In this document: in pieces, positions 51,452-60,145 of the stretch
Numbering within the stretch: position 1 is the stretch's first letter
How the letters are laid out: the number at the start of each line of letters is the position of its first letter
From: Rhodonellum sp041748555
GTDB lineage: Bacteria; Bacteroidota; Bacteroidia; Cytophagales; Cyclobacteriaceae
DNA: 64,000 nucleotides
Reading direction: 5' to 3'
Assembly: GCA_041748555.1 (NCBI GenBank)
Contig: JBGTDA010000034.1
Coordinates: forward strand, 62,001 to 126,000
Program-made: the position numbers and the translations under genes
Notes under the pieces: generated by a model
Database searches by the model: none
Seen by the model: only the letters and a program-made list of their open reading frames with translations
What the model was told of the DNA's origin: nothing

Positions 51452-51985
51452 ATGCAAAAAATTAAAATAGGAATCATCACTTCATCTGACCGTGCAGCCT
51501 CAAATGTTTATGAGGATATATCAGGAAAAGAAATTATCAGAACATTGAATGAATATCTTGTGTCTGATTGGTCTCCTGTGTACCGGGTCGTTCCGGATGA
51601 GCAGGAAATTTTGGAAGCAACCATGATTGAGTTATGTGATGTGGAAGGTTGTTGCCTTGTGGTAACCACGGGAGGTACCGGGCCGGCTTTGCGGGATGTA
51701 ACACCCGAAGCGACTGAATCGGTTTGCCAAAAAATGATGCCGGGATTCGGCGAGCTGATGAGGCAGGTGAGTTTGCAATATGTGTCTACAGCAATACTTT
51801 CCAGACAAACAGCCGGTATCCGTAACAAAAGTTTAATAGTAAATCTCCCCGGAAAACCTACGGCTATCCGTCAATGTTTGGATGCTGTTTTTCCTGCCAT
51901 ACCCTATTGTATAGATTTGATTGAAGGGCCTTATTTAAATAATAATGAGGATATTATAAAAATATTAAGACCTAAAAACAATTAG
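51452..51985 (+). CDS. mog: Molybdopterin adenylyltransferase
   Basis: 177 residues. It adenylylates molybdopterin before metal insertion by MoeA. Marks: KIGIITSSDRAASNVYEDISG start, TTGGTGPALRDVTPEAT (nucleotide-binding loop), PGFGELMRQVSL, SRQTAGIRNKSLIVNLPGKP. Its length matches Mog rather than the longer Cnx1-type. moeA lies nearby on the other strand with a TauE/SafE transporter gene between them, so the cofactor genes are close but not one operon. No molybdoenzyme structural gene is visible in the window. Confidence 0.92.
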   Translation: MQKIKIGIITSSDRAASNVYEDISGKEIIRTLNEYLVSDWSPVYRVVPDEQEILEATMIELCDVEGCCLVVTTGGTGPALRDVTPEATESVCQKMMPGFGELMRQVSLQYVSTAILSRQTAGIRNKSLIVNLPGKPTAIRQCLDAVFPAIPYCIDLIEGPYLNNNEDIIKILRPKNN

Positions 51986-52000
51986 AAATTCCAGCCAAGC

Positions 52001-52735
52001 CTAAGTAAGTAATAATTTGATTGCGGCGATGATAAGTACAAAGGCCAACAGTTTTTTCAGGAAATTTCCGGTAAAATATTTGGCACCTAAAAAAGATCCC
52101 AATGTCCCTCCTGCCAAAGCCACAATCACAAGTGTGATCATATTGGATGTAATATCAAGGCCAAGGGTGGCCTGCCCCATTAGCCCGGCTGCAGAATTAA
52201 CGGTTATGAAAATCGCCGATACTGCTGCTGCCTCCTTCATCTTCATCCATCCCAATAAAAGAATCACCGGTGTCAATAATATTCCGCCACCGATTCCGAT
52301 CAGTCCGGAAAGAAAACCGATGATCCCTCCGATCCCCAATACCAGGATCCACGAAATATTATTCGTGGTTTCATTTTCTCTGGGATTGAATCCCAAAAAT
52401 TTTACAATCGGCACTATCAATATGATTCCCAGAACCCTTTTATAAAGCACCGGATCCACATCAATACTTCCGCCTAAATATGCCGCCGGGATAGAAGCAA
52501 GGGCAATAACAAAGAAGAACTTCCAATTAAAATCAACAATCCGGTAGTATTGATAAAAGGCCATAAGGGAGACGAAAACATTCAACACCAGTGCTGAGGG
52601 CCTCATTACATCAGGAGAAAATGCGAACAAGGCCATTAAAGCCAAATACCCACTTGCTCCCCCATGTCCAACTGAGGCGTATAAAAAAGCAACGAAAAAC
52701 AACAGTACATAAAAAACAATCTGAAATTCTCCCAT
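52001..52735 (-). CDS. TauE/SafE family transporter
   Basis: 244 residues with about eight membrane helices. Family marks: ASVGHGGASGYLALMALFAFSP in the first repeat, IGGIIGFLSGLIGIGGGILLTPVILLLGW at the start of the second, and a final GSFLGAKYF region. The group exports organosulphonates, sulphite or similar anions. The gene lies between mog and moeA: its stop faces the mog stop at a 15-bp gap, and it starts 30 bp after the moeA stop on the same strand. In related genomes a TauE-type gene beside molybdenum genes is sometimes seen; anion or molybdate-linked transport here is only a guess. Confidence 0.88.
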   Translation of the reverse strand: MGEFQIVFYVLLFFVAFLYASVGHGGASGYLALMALFAFSPDVMRPSALVLNVFVSLMAFYQYYRIVDFNWKFFFVIALASIPAAYLGGSIDVDPVLYKRVLGIILIVPIVKFLGFNPRENETTNNISWILVLGIGGIIGFLSGLIGIGGGILLTPVILLLGWMKMKEAAAVSAIFITVNSAAGLMGQATLGLDITSNMITLVIVALAGGTLGSFLGAKYFTGNFLKKLLAFVLIIAAIKLLLT

Positions 52736-52765
52736 GTAGAATAGAATACGGTGAATTAGCCTTTT

Positions 52766-53944
52766 TTAGATTAAATGGACTTTCACCAATTCCCCTTTTT
52801 GCAGAAAGCTCTTTTCCTCATCCAGTTCAACCAAACAATTGCTTTGGGCAAAAGAATTCATTTTGTAGGATTCCTGATCAGGCAAAATCCACACTTCACC
52901 ATCCTGAACCAATCCTTTCATAAACTGGGTCAATCCTTCTTTTTTCTCCATTGAACTTTGGATCGGAAGCATTTGAACAGGAGTAGCCAAGTTTTCTTTG
53001 CCCATCATCTTCAGAACGGTTGGTCTGACATATTGATAAAAACAGGTTAAGGTAGACGCAGGATTACCTGGCAGGCCAAAAATCAACTTATTTCCTCTCT
53101 TTCCTGCAAAAAGAGGTTTGCCGGGTTTCTGTCTGATCCGGTAAAAAAGCTGTTCTACTCCCGATTGTTCAAGGATCGATTGCACAAAATCATAATCACC
53201 GACCGAGATCCCACCTGTAATCAGTAAGATATCGGTATCGACCAAAGCTTTTTCAATAGCCTGCATCATCAATTCCCGCTTATCATCTACGATGGGGAGT
53301 TTTGTGGAAATGACATTAATTTCAGCCAATGCGGCAGTAAGGGCATAGGAGCTGCTTTCATACACCTGGCCGAACTTCAATGGACGGCCAGGGGGAACCA
53401 ATTCTTTGCCTGAAGTCAATATAGCCACTTCTGGTGCTTTATAAACCAAAACCTCAGAAATACCCAGACCCGCCAGGAATCCGATGAGACCCGGATTCAA
53501 CAGCATTCCTTTTTGAGCCACCTGCTGTCCTTTTCCCGTTTGTGAAGCTGCTTTTCTGACATGATCACCTTTGGTGATTTCTACGGAAAAATTCAAAATA
53601 TCCTCCTCCCTAGAGGTTAGTTCCTGCATGATTATTGTATCGATTCCATCAGGTATAGGAGCTCCTGTGAAGATCCTGACCGCCTCACCTGATCGAATCT
53701 TGGGTAAATCTGTCATTCCTGCCTGAACGGTATGATTTACCTTAATGGATTTGCCCTTCTGATAATCATCATAAAAAATCCCATAGCCATCCATGGCTGA
53801 ATTATCGAATGCAGGAACGTTGATTGGTGAATAAAGGTCCTCTGCCAGTATTAATCCGCCCGATTTATCAACCGGTATGGAATAAGGAACAGGTTCAGGA
53901 GTATTTTTGGACAATATTGCTTTTGCTTCTTTTACACTGATCAT
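52766..53944 (-). CDS. moeA: Molybdopterin molybdotransferase
   Basis: 392 residues. It inserts molybdate into adenylylated molybdopterin. Marks: an N-terminal domain with NVPAFDNSAMDGYGI, RIFTGAPIPDGIDTIIMQE, GKELVPPG, the central TGGISVGDYDFV, FYRIRQKPGKPLFAG, and LIFGLPGNPASTL; the last domain ends with the usual beta barrel. All main motifs are intact. It is co-directional with the TauE/SafE gene downstream (30-bp gap). The 272 bp upstream up to the glycan block hold no gene. Confidence 0.95.
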   Translation of the reverse strand: MISVKEAKAILSKNTPEPVPYSIPVDKSGGLILAEDLYSPINVPAFDNSAMDGYGIFYDDYQKGKSIKVNHTVQAGMTDLPKIRSGEAVRIFTGAPIPDGIDTIIMQELTSREEDILNFSVEITKGDHVRKAASQTGKGQQVAQKGMLLNPGLIGFLAGLGISEVLVYKAPEVAILTSGKELVPPGRPLKFGQVYESSSYALTAALAEINVISTKLPIVDDKRELMMQAIEKALVDTDILLITGGISVGDYDFVQSILEQSGVEQLFYRIRQKPGKPLFAGKRGNKLIFGLPGNPASTLTCFYQYVRPTVLKMMGKENLATPVQMLPIQSSMEKKEGLTQFMKGLVQDGEVWILPDQESYKMNSFAQSNCLVELDEEKSFLQKGELVKVHLI

Positions 53945-54216
53945 TGGATGCCTTTAATGGAGAAAATCGAATTTACAAAAATTAGGTCAATTGATTCAAA
54001 AAATATAGAAACTATCATATTTTGTTTATCGCATTTCCCGTTTCTCTCAAATCTTCAGTGTATAAGTGTATAATGAAAAATAAAAGAGGACTATTTTTAA
54101 TGATATTCAATAGGTTAAAGTCTATTAATTCTCTTTATCACGTTAACTTTTAAAAATTCTCTCGGTTTTGTAGCATTATTGTTGCTCCAAACGTAAGGGT
54201 TGTAAACCGAACCAAC

Positions 54217-55209
54217 ATGAATTACAAAAAATCCGTTTCGATCGTTATTCCAAATTATAACGGAAAAGATCTTCTGGCAACCTATCTGCCCTATACCTTA
54301 AGGGCTATCCGCTCGGAAGGTGTACGTTTTGAAATAATAGTAGTAGATGATGCATCTGAAGATGATTCGGTTGCTTTTTTGAATGAAAAATATCCACAGG
54401 TAATAATTATTCAAAACAATGAAAATCGGGGTTTTTCCTATACCTGCAATACCGGTTTACGGTATGCGCAATATGAACTGGTTTTGTTTTTAAACTCAGA
54501 TATTAAGCTGACACAGGATTATTTTTCCAAACAATGGCAATATTTTAAAGACCCGGACACATTTGGTGTGATGGGCAAAATATTGGTTTCTGATGGAAAA
54601 AAAATCGAAGTAGCTGCGCGTTATCCCAGTCTTTTGGGATTTAAGCTGAAGTCTAACCGACTCTTTTACTTCAAGAAAAGCCCGGGAAAAGCCACTCCCA
54701 CACTTTTTCTTTCCGGTGCAAATGCCTTGATTTGTGCAGAAAAGCTACGGGAACTTGGAGGTTTTGATGAAATTTATTCTCCCTATTATTCCGAAGATTT
54801 GGATTTGGGTATCCGCGCCTGGAGGGTTGGATGGAAATCCCATTATGAACATCAGTCTACCTGCTATCACCTTGGTTCCCACACCACAAAAAATCACTGT
54901 GACAAAAGTTGGGTTAAACAGGTTTACTTCAGAAACAGGATTATTTTTCACGCCATACATATTGAAACTAACCAACTTCCATTTTGGAAAATCCAGCTTT
55001 TACTGATGGAAATATTACCCAAGGTGTTGATTGGCCAAGTGTGGATCCTTAAAAGTTACTTGGCGTATCGCAAAGAGAAATTCCGGATTGAAGTTTCCCG
55101 TAAAAGTCTGGAAGAGGTAATGAAGGTCCATAAAAGCCAAAAATCCATTTCCGATTTGGAGCAGGACTTTACCAAAATCAATGAAGACAAGAATCTTGTC
55201 TGGGTTTAA
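54217..55209 (+). CDS. Glycosyltransferase family 2
   Basis: 330 residues, GT-A fold. Marks: SIVIPNYNGKDLLA start, VVDDASEDDSVAFL (nucleotide site), NRGFSYTCNTGLRYAQ, LFLNSDIKL (the DxD-type motif is NSD here), GANALI, GGFDEIYSPYYSEDLDLGIRAW (acceptor-side ED). C-terminal amphipathic region. First gene of a co-directional GT2-ABC-GT2 block; the ABC exporter starts 16 bp later. Probably builds a surface polysaccharide or lipid-linked glycan. No polymerase or flippase gene (Wzx, Wzy) is in the window. Confidence 0.92.
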   Translation: MNYKKSVSIVIPNYNGKDLLATYLPYTLRAIRSEGVRFEIIVVDDASEDDSVAFLNEKYPQVIIIQNNENRGFSYTCNTGLRYAQYELVLFLNSDIKLTQDYFSKQWQYFKDPDTFGVMGKILVSDGKKIEVAARYPSLLGFKLKSNRLFYFKKSPGKATPTLFLSGANALICAEKLRELGGFDEIYSPYYSEDLDLGIRAWRVGWKSHYEHQSTCYHLGSHTTKNHCDKSWVKQVYFRNRIIFHAIHIETNQLPFWKIQLLLMEILPKVLIGQVWILKSYLAYRKEKFRIEVSRKSLEEVMKVHKSQKSISDLEQDFTKINEDKNLVWV

Positions 55210-55225
55210 AATCACATAATATTTA

Positions 55226-57046
55226 ATGAACACTTATTTCCGCTTACTTTCTTTTGCCAAACCGATTGAAAAATACGCCATTCCATATTTGATATTCACG
55301 GTCCTGGCGGTGATTTTCAATACCATGAATCTGGCCTTGCTTGCTCCTTTATTGAATACTTTATTTAAAGAAGGTGCAAGTGCTCCCATCGAGCAGCCCG
55401 AATCCTGGACAAATGTGCTCGATCAATTCAATTATTATATCCAACAGATCAATATCAATTTTGGAGCTTATGAAGCTTTGAAATGGGTTTGTGGTGTGAT
55501 TGTTTTGTCCGTTTTACTCAGTAACGTCTTCAAGTATTTTTCCCAAAGGGTCATGGAAAACCTTAGGATTCACACCTTGCTGAACCTCAGAAAAACTGTT
55601 TTCAACAACGTAATGGACCTTCAGGTTGAATATTTCAACGAGCAGCGAAAAGGGAACATCATCTCAAAAATCGCCTCAGATGTACAGGTTGTCCAATACT
55701 CGGTCACGACTACTTTGCAGGTTTTGTTCAAAGAACCGTTGCAGTTGTTGGCTTATGTGGCCATTTTGTTTGCCATTTCTTATAAACTGACGCTATTTTC
55801 CATGTTGGTTATTCCCATTTCGGGCTTTATTATTTCAAAAATTGTCAAAAGATTAAGGGCTCAAGCCAGTGAAGCGCAGGAACTTTATGGACTGATGATC
55901 AGCTACCTTGATGAAGCATTGTCAGGAATAAAAATCATCAAAGCCTTTAATGCCGGAAACCGAACCAAAGATAAATTTCACCAAGAAAATCTCAAGTATT
56001 CCGATTTAGGTAGAAAAATGGCCTATCGCCAGCAGCTGGCTTCTCCGGTTTCCGAATTTTTGGGAGTGCTGATGGTAGCTATTCTCGTACTTTACGGGGG
56101 TACTTTGGTGATCACCAATCAATCCGAACTCTCAGCGGCCGAGTTTATCACCTATATTGCGATTTTTAGTCAGGTCATGAGACCTGCAAAAGCAATTACA
56201 GAATCTTTCAGTACCATCCATGCAGGTATTGCTGCGGGCGAACGCGTATTGCAGCTGATTGATGAAAAACCTAAAATACAGGATCAGGAGCATCCTTTTA
56301 TCTTGGATGGTTTGAAAAAAGGATTAACTTTTGAAAGTGTTTCTTTTGCTTATCAGGAAAAGAAAATTCTGAATAATATAGGACTATATATCCCGAAAGG
56401 AAAAACCGTGGCTTTGGTCGGACCTTCCGGAGGCGGAAAATCCACACTGATGGATCTCATTCCAAGGTTTTTGGACACCACCGAAGGAAGAATTTTGATT
56501 GACGGTTTGGATATTCGTTCTCTGGACAGTGAGTCTTTAAGATCCCATATCGGTATCGTCAATCAGGATTCCATTCTTTTCAATGACAGTATAAAGAACA
56601 ATATAGCTTTTGGAAAACCTGAAGCCGATATTAAAGAAATCATGGAAGCTGCCAAAATTGCAAATGCGCATGATTTCATCAGCAGAACTTCCAAGGGTTA
56701 CGATTCGAATATCGGTGACAGAGGAACAAAACTATCAGGTGGTCAAAAGCAAAGGATCTGTATAGCCCGGGCTGTATTGCAAAATCCTCCCATCCTCTTG
56801 TTGGATGAAGCTACTTCGGCACTGGATGCCGAATCGGAACGCCTTGTACAGGATGCTCTGAACAAGCTGATGGTCAACAGAACAACGCTTGTCATCGCTC
56901 ACCGTTTGAGTACAATTCAGAAAGCTGATTTGATACTGGTATTGGATAACGGAGAAATTGTGGAGCAGGGAACCCATCACGAACTGCTCTATAAGGAAGG
57001 TTTATACAGTCGATTGATAGAAATGCAACAGTTTGCCTCAGTATGA
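55226..57046 (+). CDS. MsbA-like ABC exporter (fused permease and ATPase)
   Basis: 606 residues, half-transporter. The membrane domain (about 15-330) has six helices. The ATPase domain has Walker A GPSGGGKST (399-407), Q-loop VNQDS (about 445), signature LSGGQ (503-507), Walker B ILLLDEATSALD (523-534) and an H-loop IAHRLSTIQ. The domain order and length match MsbA/ lipid-linked glycan flippases. It lies between two GT2 genes, overlapping the next by 4 bp (ATGA), so it most likely moves a glycolipid made by these enzymes across the inner membrane. The substrate is inferred only from context. Confidence 0.93.
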   Translation: MNTYFRLLSFAKPIEKYAIPYLIFTVLAVIFNTMNLALLAPLLNTLFKEGASAPIEQPESWTNVLDQFNYYIQQININFGAYEALKWVCGVIVLSVLLSNVFKYFSQRVMENLRIHTLLNLRKTVFNNVMDLQVEYFNEQRKGNIISKIASDVQVVQYSVTTTLQVLFKEPLQLLAYVAILFAISYKLTLFSMLVIPISGFIISKIVKRLRAQASEAQELYGLMISYLDEALSGIKIIKAFNAGNRTKDKFHQENLKYSDLGRKMAYRQQLASPVSEFLGVLMVAILVLYGGTLVITNQSELSAAEFITYIAIFSQVMRPAKAITESFSTIHAGIAAGERVLQLIDEKPKIQDQEHPFILDGLKKGLTFESVSFAYQEKKILNNIGLYIPKGKTVALVGPSGGGKSTLMDLIPRFLDTTEGRILIDGLDIRSLDSESLRSHIGIVNQDSILFNDSIKNNIAFGKPEADIKEIMEAAKIANAHDFISRTSKGYDSNIGDRGTKLSGGQKQRICIARAVLQNPPILLLDEATSALDAESERLVQDALNKLMVNRTTLVIAHRLSTIQKADLILVLDNGEIVEQGTHHELLYKEGLYSRLIEMQQFASV

Positions 57047-57990
57047 CGAAAAAAGATTTCCCTTTGATTTCCATTGCGCTTTGTACCTATAACGGGGCAC
57101 GGTATCTGCCTGACCAACTGGACACTTTGGTGCAACAGACTTATCCAAACCTTGAGATTGTTGCAGTTGATGATAACTCTTCCGATGATACCTGGAATAT
57201 TCTTCAGGAATATACAAACCGATATTCCTATTTCAATATTTATAGAAATCCCAAAAATCTAGGCTACCAACAGAATTTTGAGAAAGCATTAAAATCCTGT
57301 AGCGGAGAATTTCTTGCTATATCCGATCAGGATGATATTTGGAAAGCTGATAAGATACAGCAACTTTATGACAATATTGACGAAAATATAATGATCTATC
57401 ATGACTCCGAATTCATAGATGAAAAGGGACAATTATTGAATATGAAAATGTCGGACAAATTGAATATGGTCGAGGGATCCGACCCGATTCCCTTTCTATT
57501 TTTCAATTGTGTTTCAGGACATAGCCTGATGTTCCGAAAAAGTTTACTTGAGGCCATTCTTCCTTTTCCAAATGTCGGAATTTACGATCATTATATTGCT
57601 TTCACGGCAAGCTCAATTGGTAAAATAAAATATCTGTCAAAAAGCCTGGTTCTCCATCGACAACATATAGGTAACAGTACCGATATTCTAGGGAGAAAAA
57701 AATCAAAAAGCCGAATGCAGGTAACCTTAGAAAGAATGAACAGAGAAAACAACTGGTTGAAAACCTGCGCAGAAGTTTCCAAATCCAAACCAGCAAGCAG
57801 GTTGGCTGATATGCTTTACAAATCGGCCAAGAACAGAACAAACAATCTATTCAATTTTCGATTTGGATTTTTGGTATGGAAGTATCAAAATACTCTGATG
57901 CTAATTCCCCAAAATAAGGATTTTAGGACCCTTTCCTTTGCCATTAGACAAATTTGGGGTGCAAAAATGAAATCCCTGGTCAAACGCTGA
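57043..57990 (+). CDS. Glycosyltransferase family 2
   Basis: 315 residues. Marks: SIALCTYNGARYLPDQLDTL, VAVDDNSSDDTWNIL, NLGYQQNFEKAL, LAISDQDDIW (the DQDD metal-binding motif of rhamnosyl-type GT2 enzymes), IYHDSEFID and a SGHSLMFRKSLL region. The DQDDIW motif points to a rhamnosyltransferase-like member, by family resemblance only. Its start overlaps the ABC exporter stop by 4 bp, so it is translationally coupled. The convergent gene at 57993 begins just after its stop. Confidence 0.9.
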   Translation: MTKKDFPLISIALCTYNGARYLPDQLDTLVQQTYPNLEIVAVDDNSSDDTWNILQEYTNRYSYFNIYRNPKNLGYQQNFEKALKSCSGEFLAISDQDDIWKADKIQQLYDNIDENIMIYHDSEFIDEKGQLLNMKMSDKLNMVEGSDPIPFLFFNCVSGHSLMFRKSLLEAILPFPNVGIYDHYIAFTASSIGKIKYLSKSLVLHRQHIGNSTDILGRKKSKSRMQVTLERMNRENNWLKTCAEVSKSKPASRLADMLYKSAKNRTNNLFNFRFGFLVWKYQNTLMLIPQNKDFRTLSFAIRQIWGAKMKSLVKR

Positions 57991-57992
57991 AT

Positions 57993-58871
57993 CTATTTTT
58001 TGAGAACATAAGCTTTACCTATACTCAGATACATTTTTAAATAGGTAAAAAAATTCAACCTTATCAGCTCTCCAAGATGTAAGGTAATCCATGCCCTTTG
58101 TGCAGGAACATGATCCTTCATTACTTTCATCAAAAATCGAAATGTCTTTTTTTCACAGATCGTTTTTTCTTTTTTGGAAATATAGCCAACCGAAACCGGA
58201 AGAAGATGATTCCACTTTTTGTGAATCAGAATAGAGCTTTCTATCCAATCCTTATTCAAAGTTCCCTCTGATAAGTGCTCCACAAGAATGTCATAGGTGA
58301 CTGCCACTTTATAATATTGGCCTATTGCTAAGGACAGATCGATATCATATCCGTGAAATCCTTTAAGCAGTATCTCATCAAAAGGGATTCGTTCCATAAT
58401 ATTTTTTGTAGAGGCAAGGAATAAACCATCCACGCATGCTACCTGAGCCAATTTTTCCAGTTCGGTATTTTGATATTGCAGGGAAGGCGGCTGATTCTTC
58501 CGTTTGAAATGTTGTATCATATTGATTTTGACCAACCTATCGGCAAGCCCTTCAGCTCCCCATCCTGAGGGCAGCTTAGGTTTGTGGGCTGCTCCTGCCA
58601 CCCCAACCAATCCTAATTGGGAATCCTTAAAAATATCCAACAGAATACTACCCCAATTAACTGTGAAGAACCTAACATCTTCATGAACAAAACACAAATG
58701 CTCAAATCTGGCACGGCGAACACCTTCATTGTAAACTGCAGAAATGCCCCGAGGATTTATATGGTTTTCTATTGCGAGAACCTCATATGGAATACCTACC
58801 GTTTCCTGTATGTTTTGAATGAGTTGATTCCGCTGATCGGAATTTACTGAACAAATGATGATACTTAACAT
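57993..58871 (-). CDS. Glycosyltransferase-like protein
   Basis: 292 residues. Marks: SIIICSVNSDQRNQLIQNI, YEVLAIENHINPRGISAVYNEG, FVHEDVRF (HED in the place of DxD), CVDGLFLAS and FHGYDIDLSLAI. This matches the glycosyltransferase group often annotated as glycosyltransferase or streptomycin biosynthesis StrF-like, whose substrates are unknown. It runs on the opposite strand to the ABC/GT2 block and ends 2 bp from the GT2 stop. FkbM-type methyltransferase lies 150 bp upstream on the same strand. Confidence 0.85.
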   Translation of the reverse strand: MLSIIICSVNSDQRNQLIQNIQETVGIPYEVLAIENHINPRGISAVYNEGVRRARFEHLCFVHEDVRFFTVNWGSILLDIFKDSQLGLVGVAGAAHKPKLPSGWGAEGLADRLVKINMIQHFKRKNQPPSLQYQNTELEKLAQVACVDGLFLASTKNIMERIPFDEILLKGFHGYDIDLSLAIGQYYKVAVTYDILVEHLSEGTLNKDWIESSILIHKKWNHLLPVSVGYISKKEKTICEKKTFRFLMKVMKDHVPAQRAWITLHLGELIRLNFFTYLKMYLSIGKAYVLKK

Positions 58872-59028
58872 ATACTGTATTGAAATTACTTCTGAAAGAT
58901 CAAAAGAACAATTAAAATTATCCGGCTTTTTTAACGGAAAAAGGGTACCTGAATTAACGAGATTTGTTTTTGAATGGTACGAAAAATCATGTTAAAATGT
59001 CCTATAAATATAGGAAAATGGAGAAGGA

Positions 59029-59826
59029 TTATTTAGAGCAAAAAACTGTAATTGCCATATCATAACGTTCACAAATCAGATTTTTATCTATAAAGGGTCT
59101 TTGTCTTGCACTTGATTCTTTGATATGGTAAACAAACCCTTCATCAACCATAAGTCGGAGCAATTCATGTAATGCCTGAGGCTTGAAGATATCATTATGA
59201 TATTCAAAAAATAGATGCTTTACTAAGGACAGCTTTCCCTTACAATCTTTTAGTACATCTACCTCAGCACCTTCAATATCTATTTTTAGAAAATCGACAG
59301 TTTCATTCAATAGGGTTTTTAATTCAATGGTTTTTACTTTAGTTACTTCAGCCAGTGAATTATTATAGATCGTATTTAGCCTCCCCCCCATACCTCCATC
59401 TGTATGAAAAATAAGTTCAGTCTGCTCGGTCCATACCGCTTTTTTATATATGGTAACATTCTGAAGTTCGAAGGTCTTAACATTTTCTTCCAAAACCTCA
59501 TAGACTTCATTTTCAGGCTCAAATGCAATGATTTTATGATTGGGATAATTTAACGCAAAATAAAGCACACTTATTCCCATATTTGCTCCACAATCGAGGA
59601 TTAATCCTCCTGATATTACCTTAGGATCAAATTTGTAAAGTTCATCTTGAAAAATCTCCTTGTAGGTATTCACAAAACTGGCTGCATGATGAAAACGGAA
59701 AGGCTTATCAAATATTCCTACAGCATACCCAAATTCATCGAATGCCAAGGATTTTATCCGGTTTAATTCATCATCCTGAGGGTCAGAGTTTACCTTTTGG
59801 TTAGATTTAAAATTAAATAAAGACAT
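59029..59826 (-). CDS. FkbM family methyltransferase
   Basis: 265 residues. SAM methyltransferase: VISGGLILDCGANMGISVLYFA (motif I), HKIIAFEPENEVYEVL, NVTIYKKAVW, FLKIDIEGAEVDVLKD, KHLFFEYHN. The KIDIEGAE motif is typical of the FkbM group, which O-methylates sugars or sugar-like natural products; here it would modify the glycan built by neighbouring enzymes. It lies on the minus strand, followed 157 bp downstream by the GT-like gene on the same strand. An interspersed repeat starts 36 bp upstream of its start codon. Confidence 0.9.
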   Translation of the reverse strand: MSLFNFKSNQKVNSDPQDDELNRIKSLAFDEFGYAVGIFDKPFRFHHAASFVNTYKEIFQDELYKFDPKVISGGLILDCGANMGISVLYFALNYPNHKIIAFEPENEVYEVLEENVKTFELQNVTIYKKAVWTEQTELIFHTDGGMGGRLNTIYNNSLAEVTKVKTIELKTLLNETVDFLKIDIEGAEVDVLKDCKGKLSLVKHLFFEYHNDIFKPQALHELLRLMVDEGFVYHIKESSARQRPFIDKNLICERYDMAITVFCSK

Positions 59827-59862
59827 AAAATTTTATTTAAAGCAATTAAGCCAATTTTCAAT

Positions 59863-60005
59863 ATGGATATCCGCAATGATTCCGGTAAATGCCAAAAACC
59901 AAAGGATCCTCTGCCAAATGCTAGATTGATGGCTTCTTCCGACTTCGGTCTTCTAGCCCTTTACCTCTATAAGCAATTGCTATTGGCAGAATAGCGGATC
60001 TACAT
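59863..60005 (-). repeat. Interspersed MITE-like repeat, copy B (longest)
   Basis: About 143 bp with imperfect inverted ends: the left end ATGGATATCCGCAAT and the right end ATAGCGGATCTACAT read as partners on opposite strands, with GCCAA/TTGGC further in. Matches copy A (11423-11531) over most of its length and copy C (18957-18998) at the right end. It codes for no protein. It stands between the FkbM and S9 peptidase genes. Confidence 0.8.
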
Positions 60006-60145
60006 AATTTTCATTATTGAAATCATTGCTGATTTATCTATCAATGAAATTTTTTTGAGGAGTAAATTTCCATAAATGTAAGCATTTGGTTAAATACGAG
60101 ACTTGGTTCAAAAAAGATAATCAATCATAAATTTTCTATGGGACG

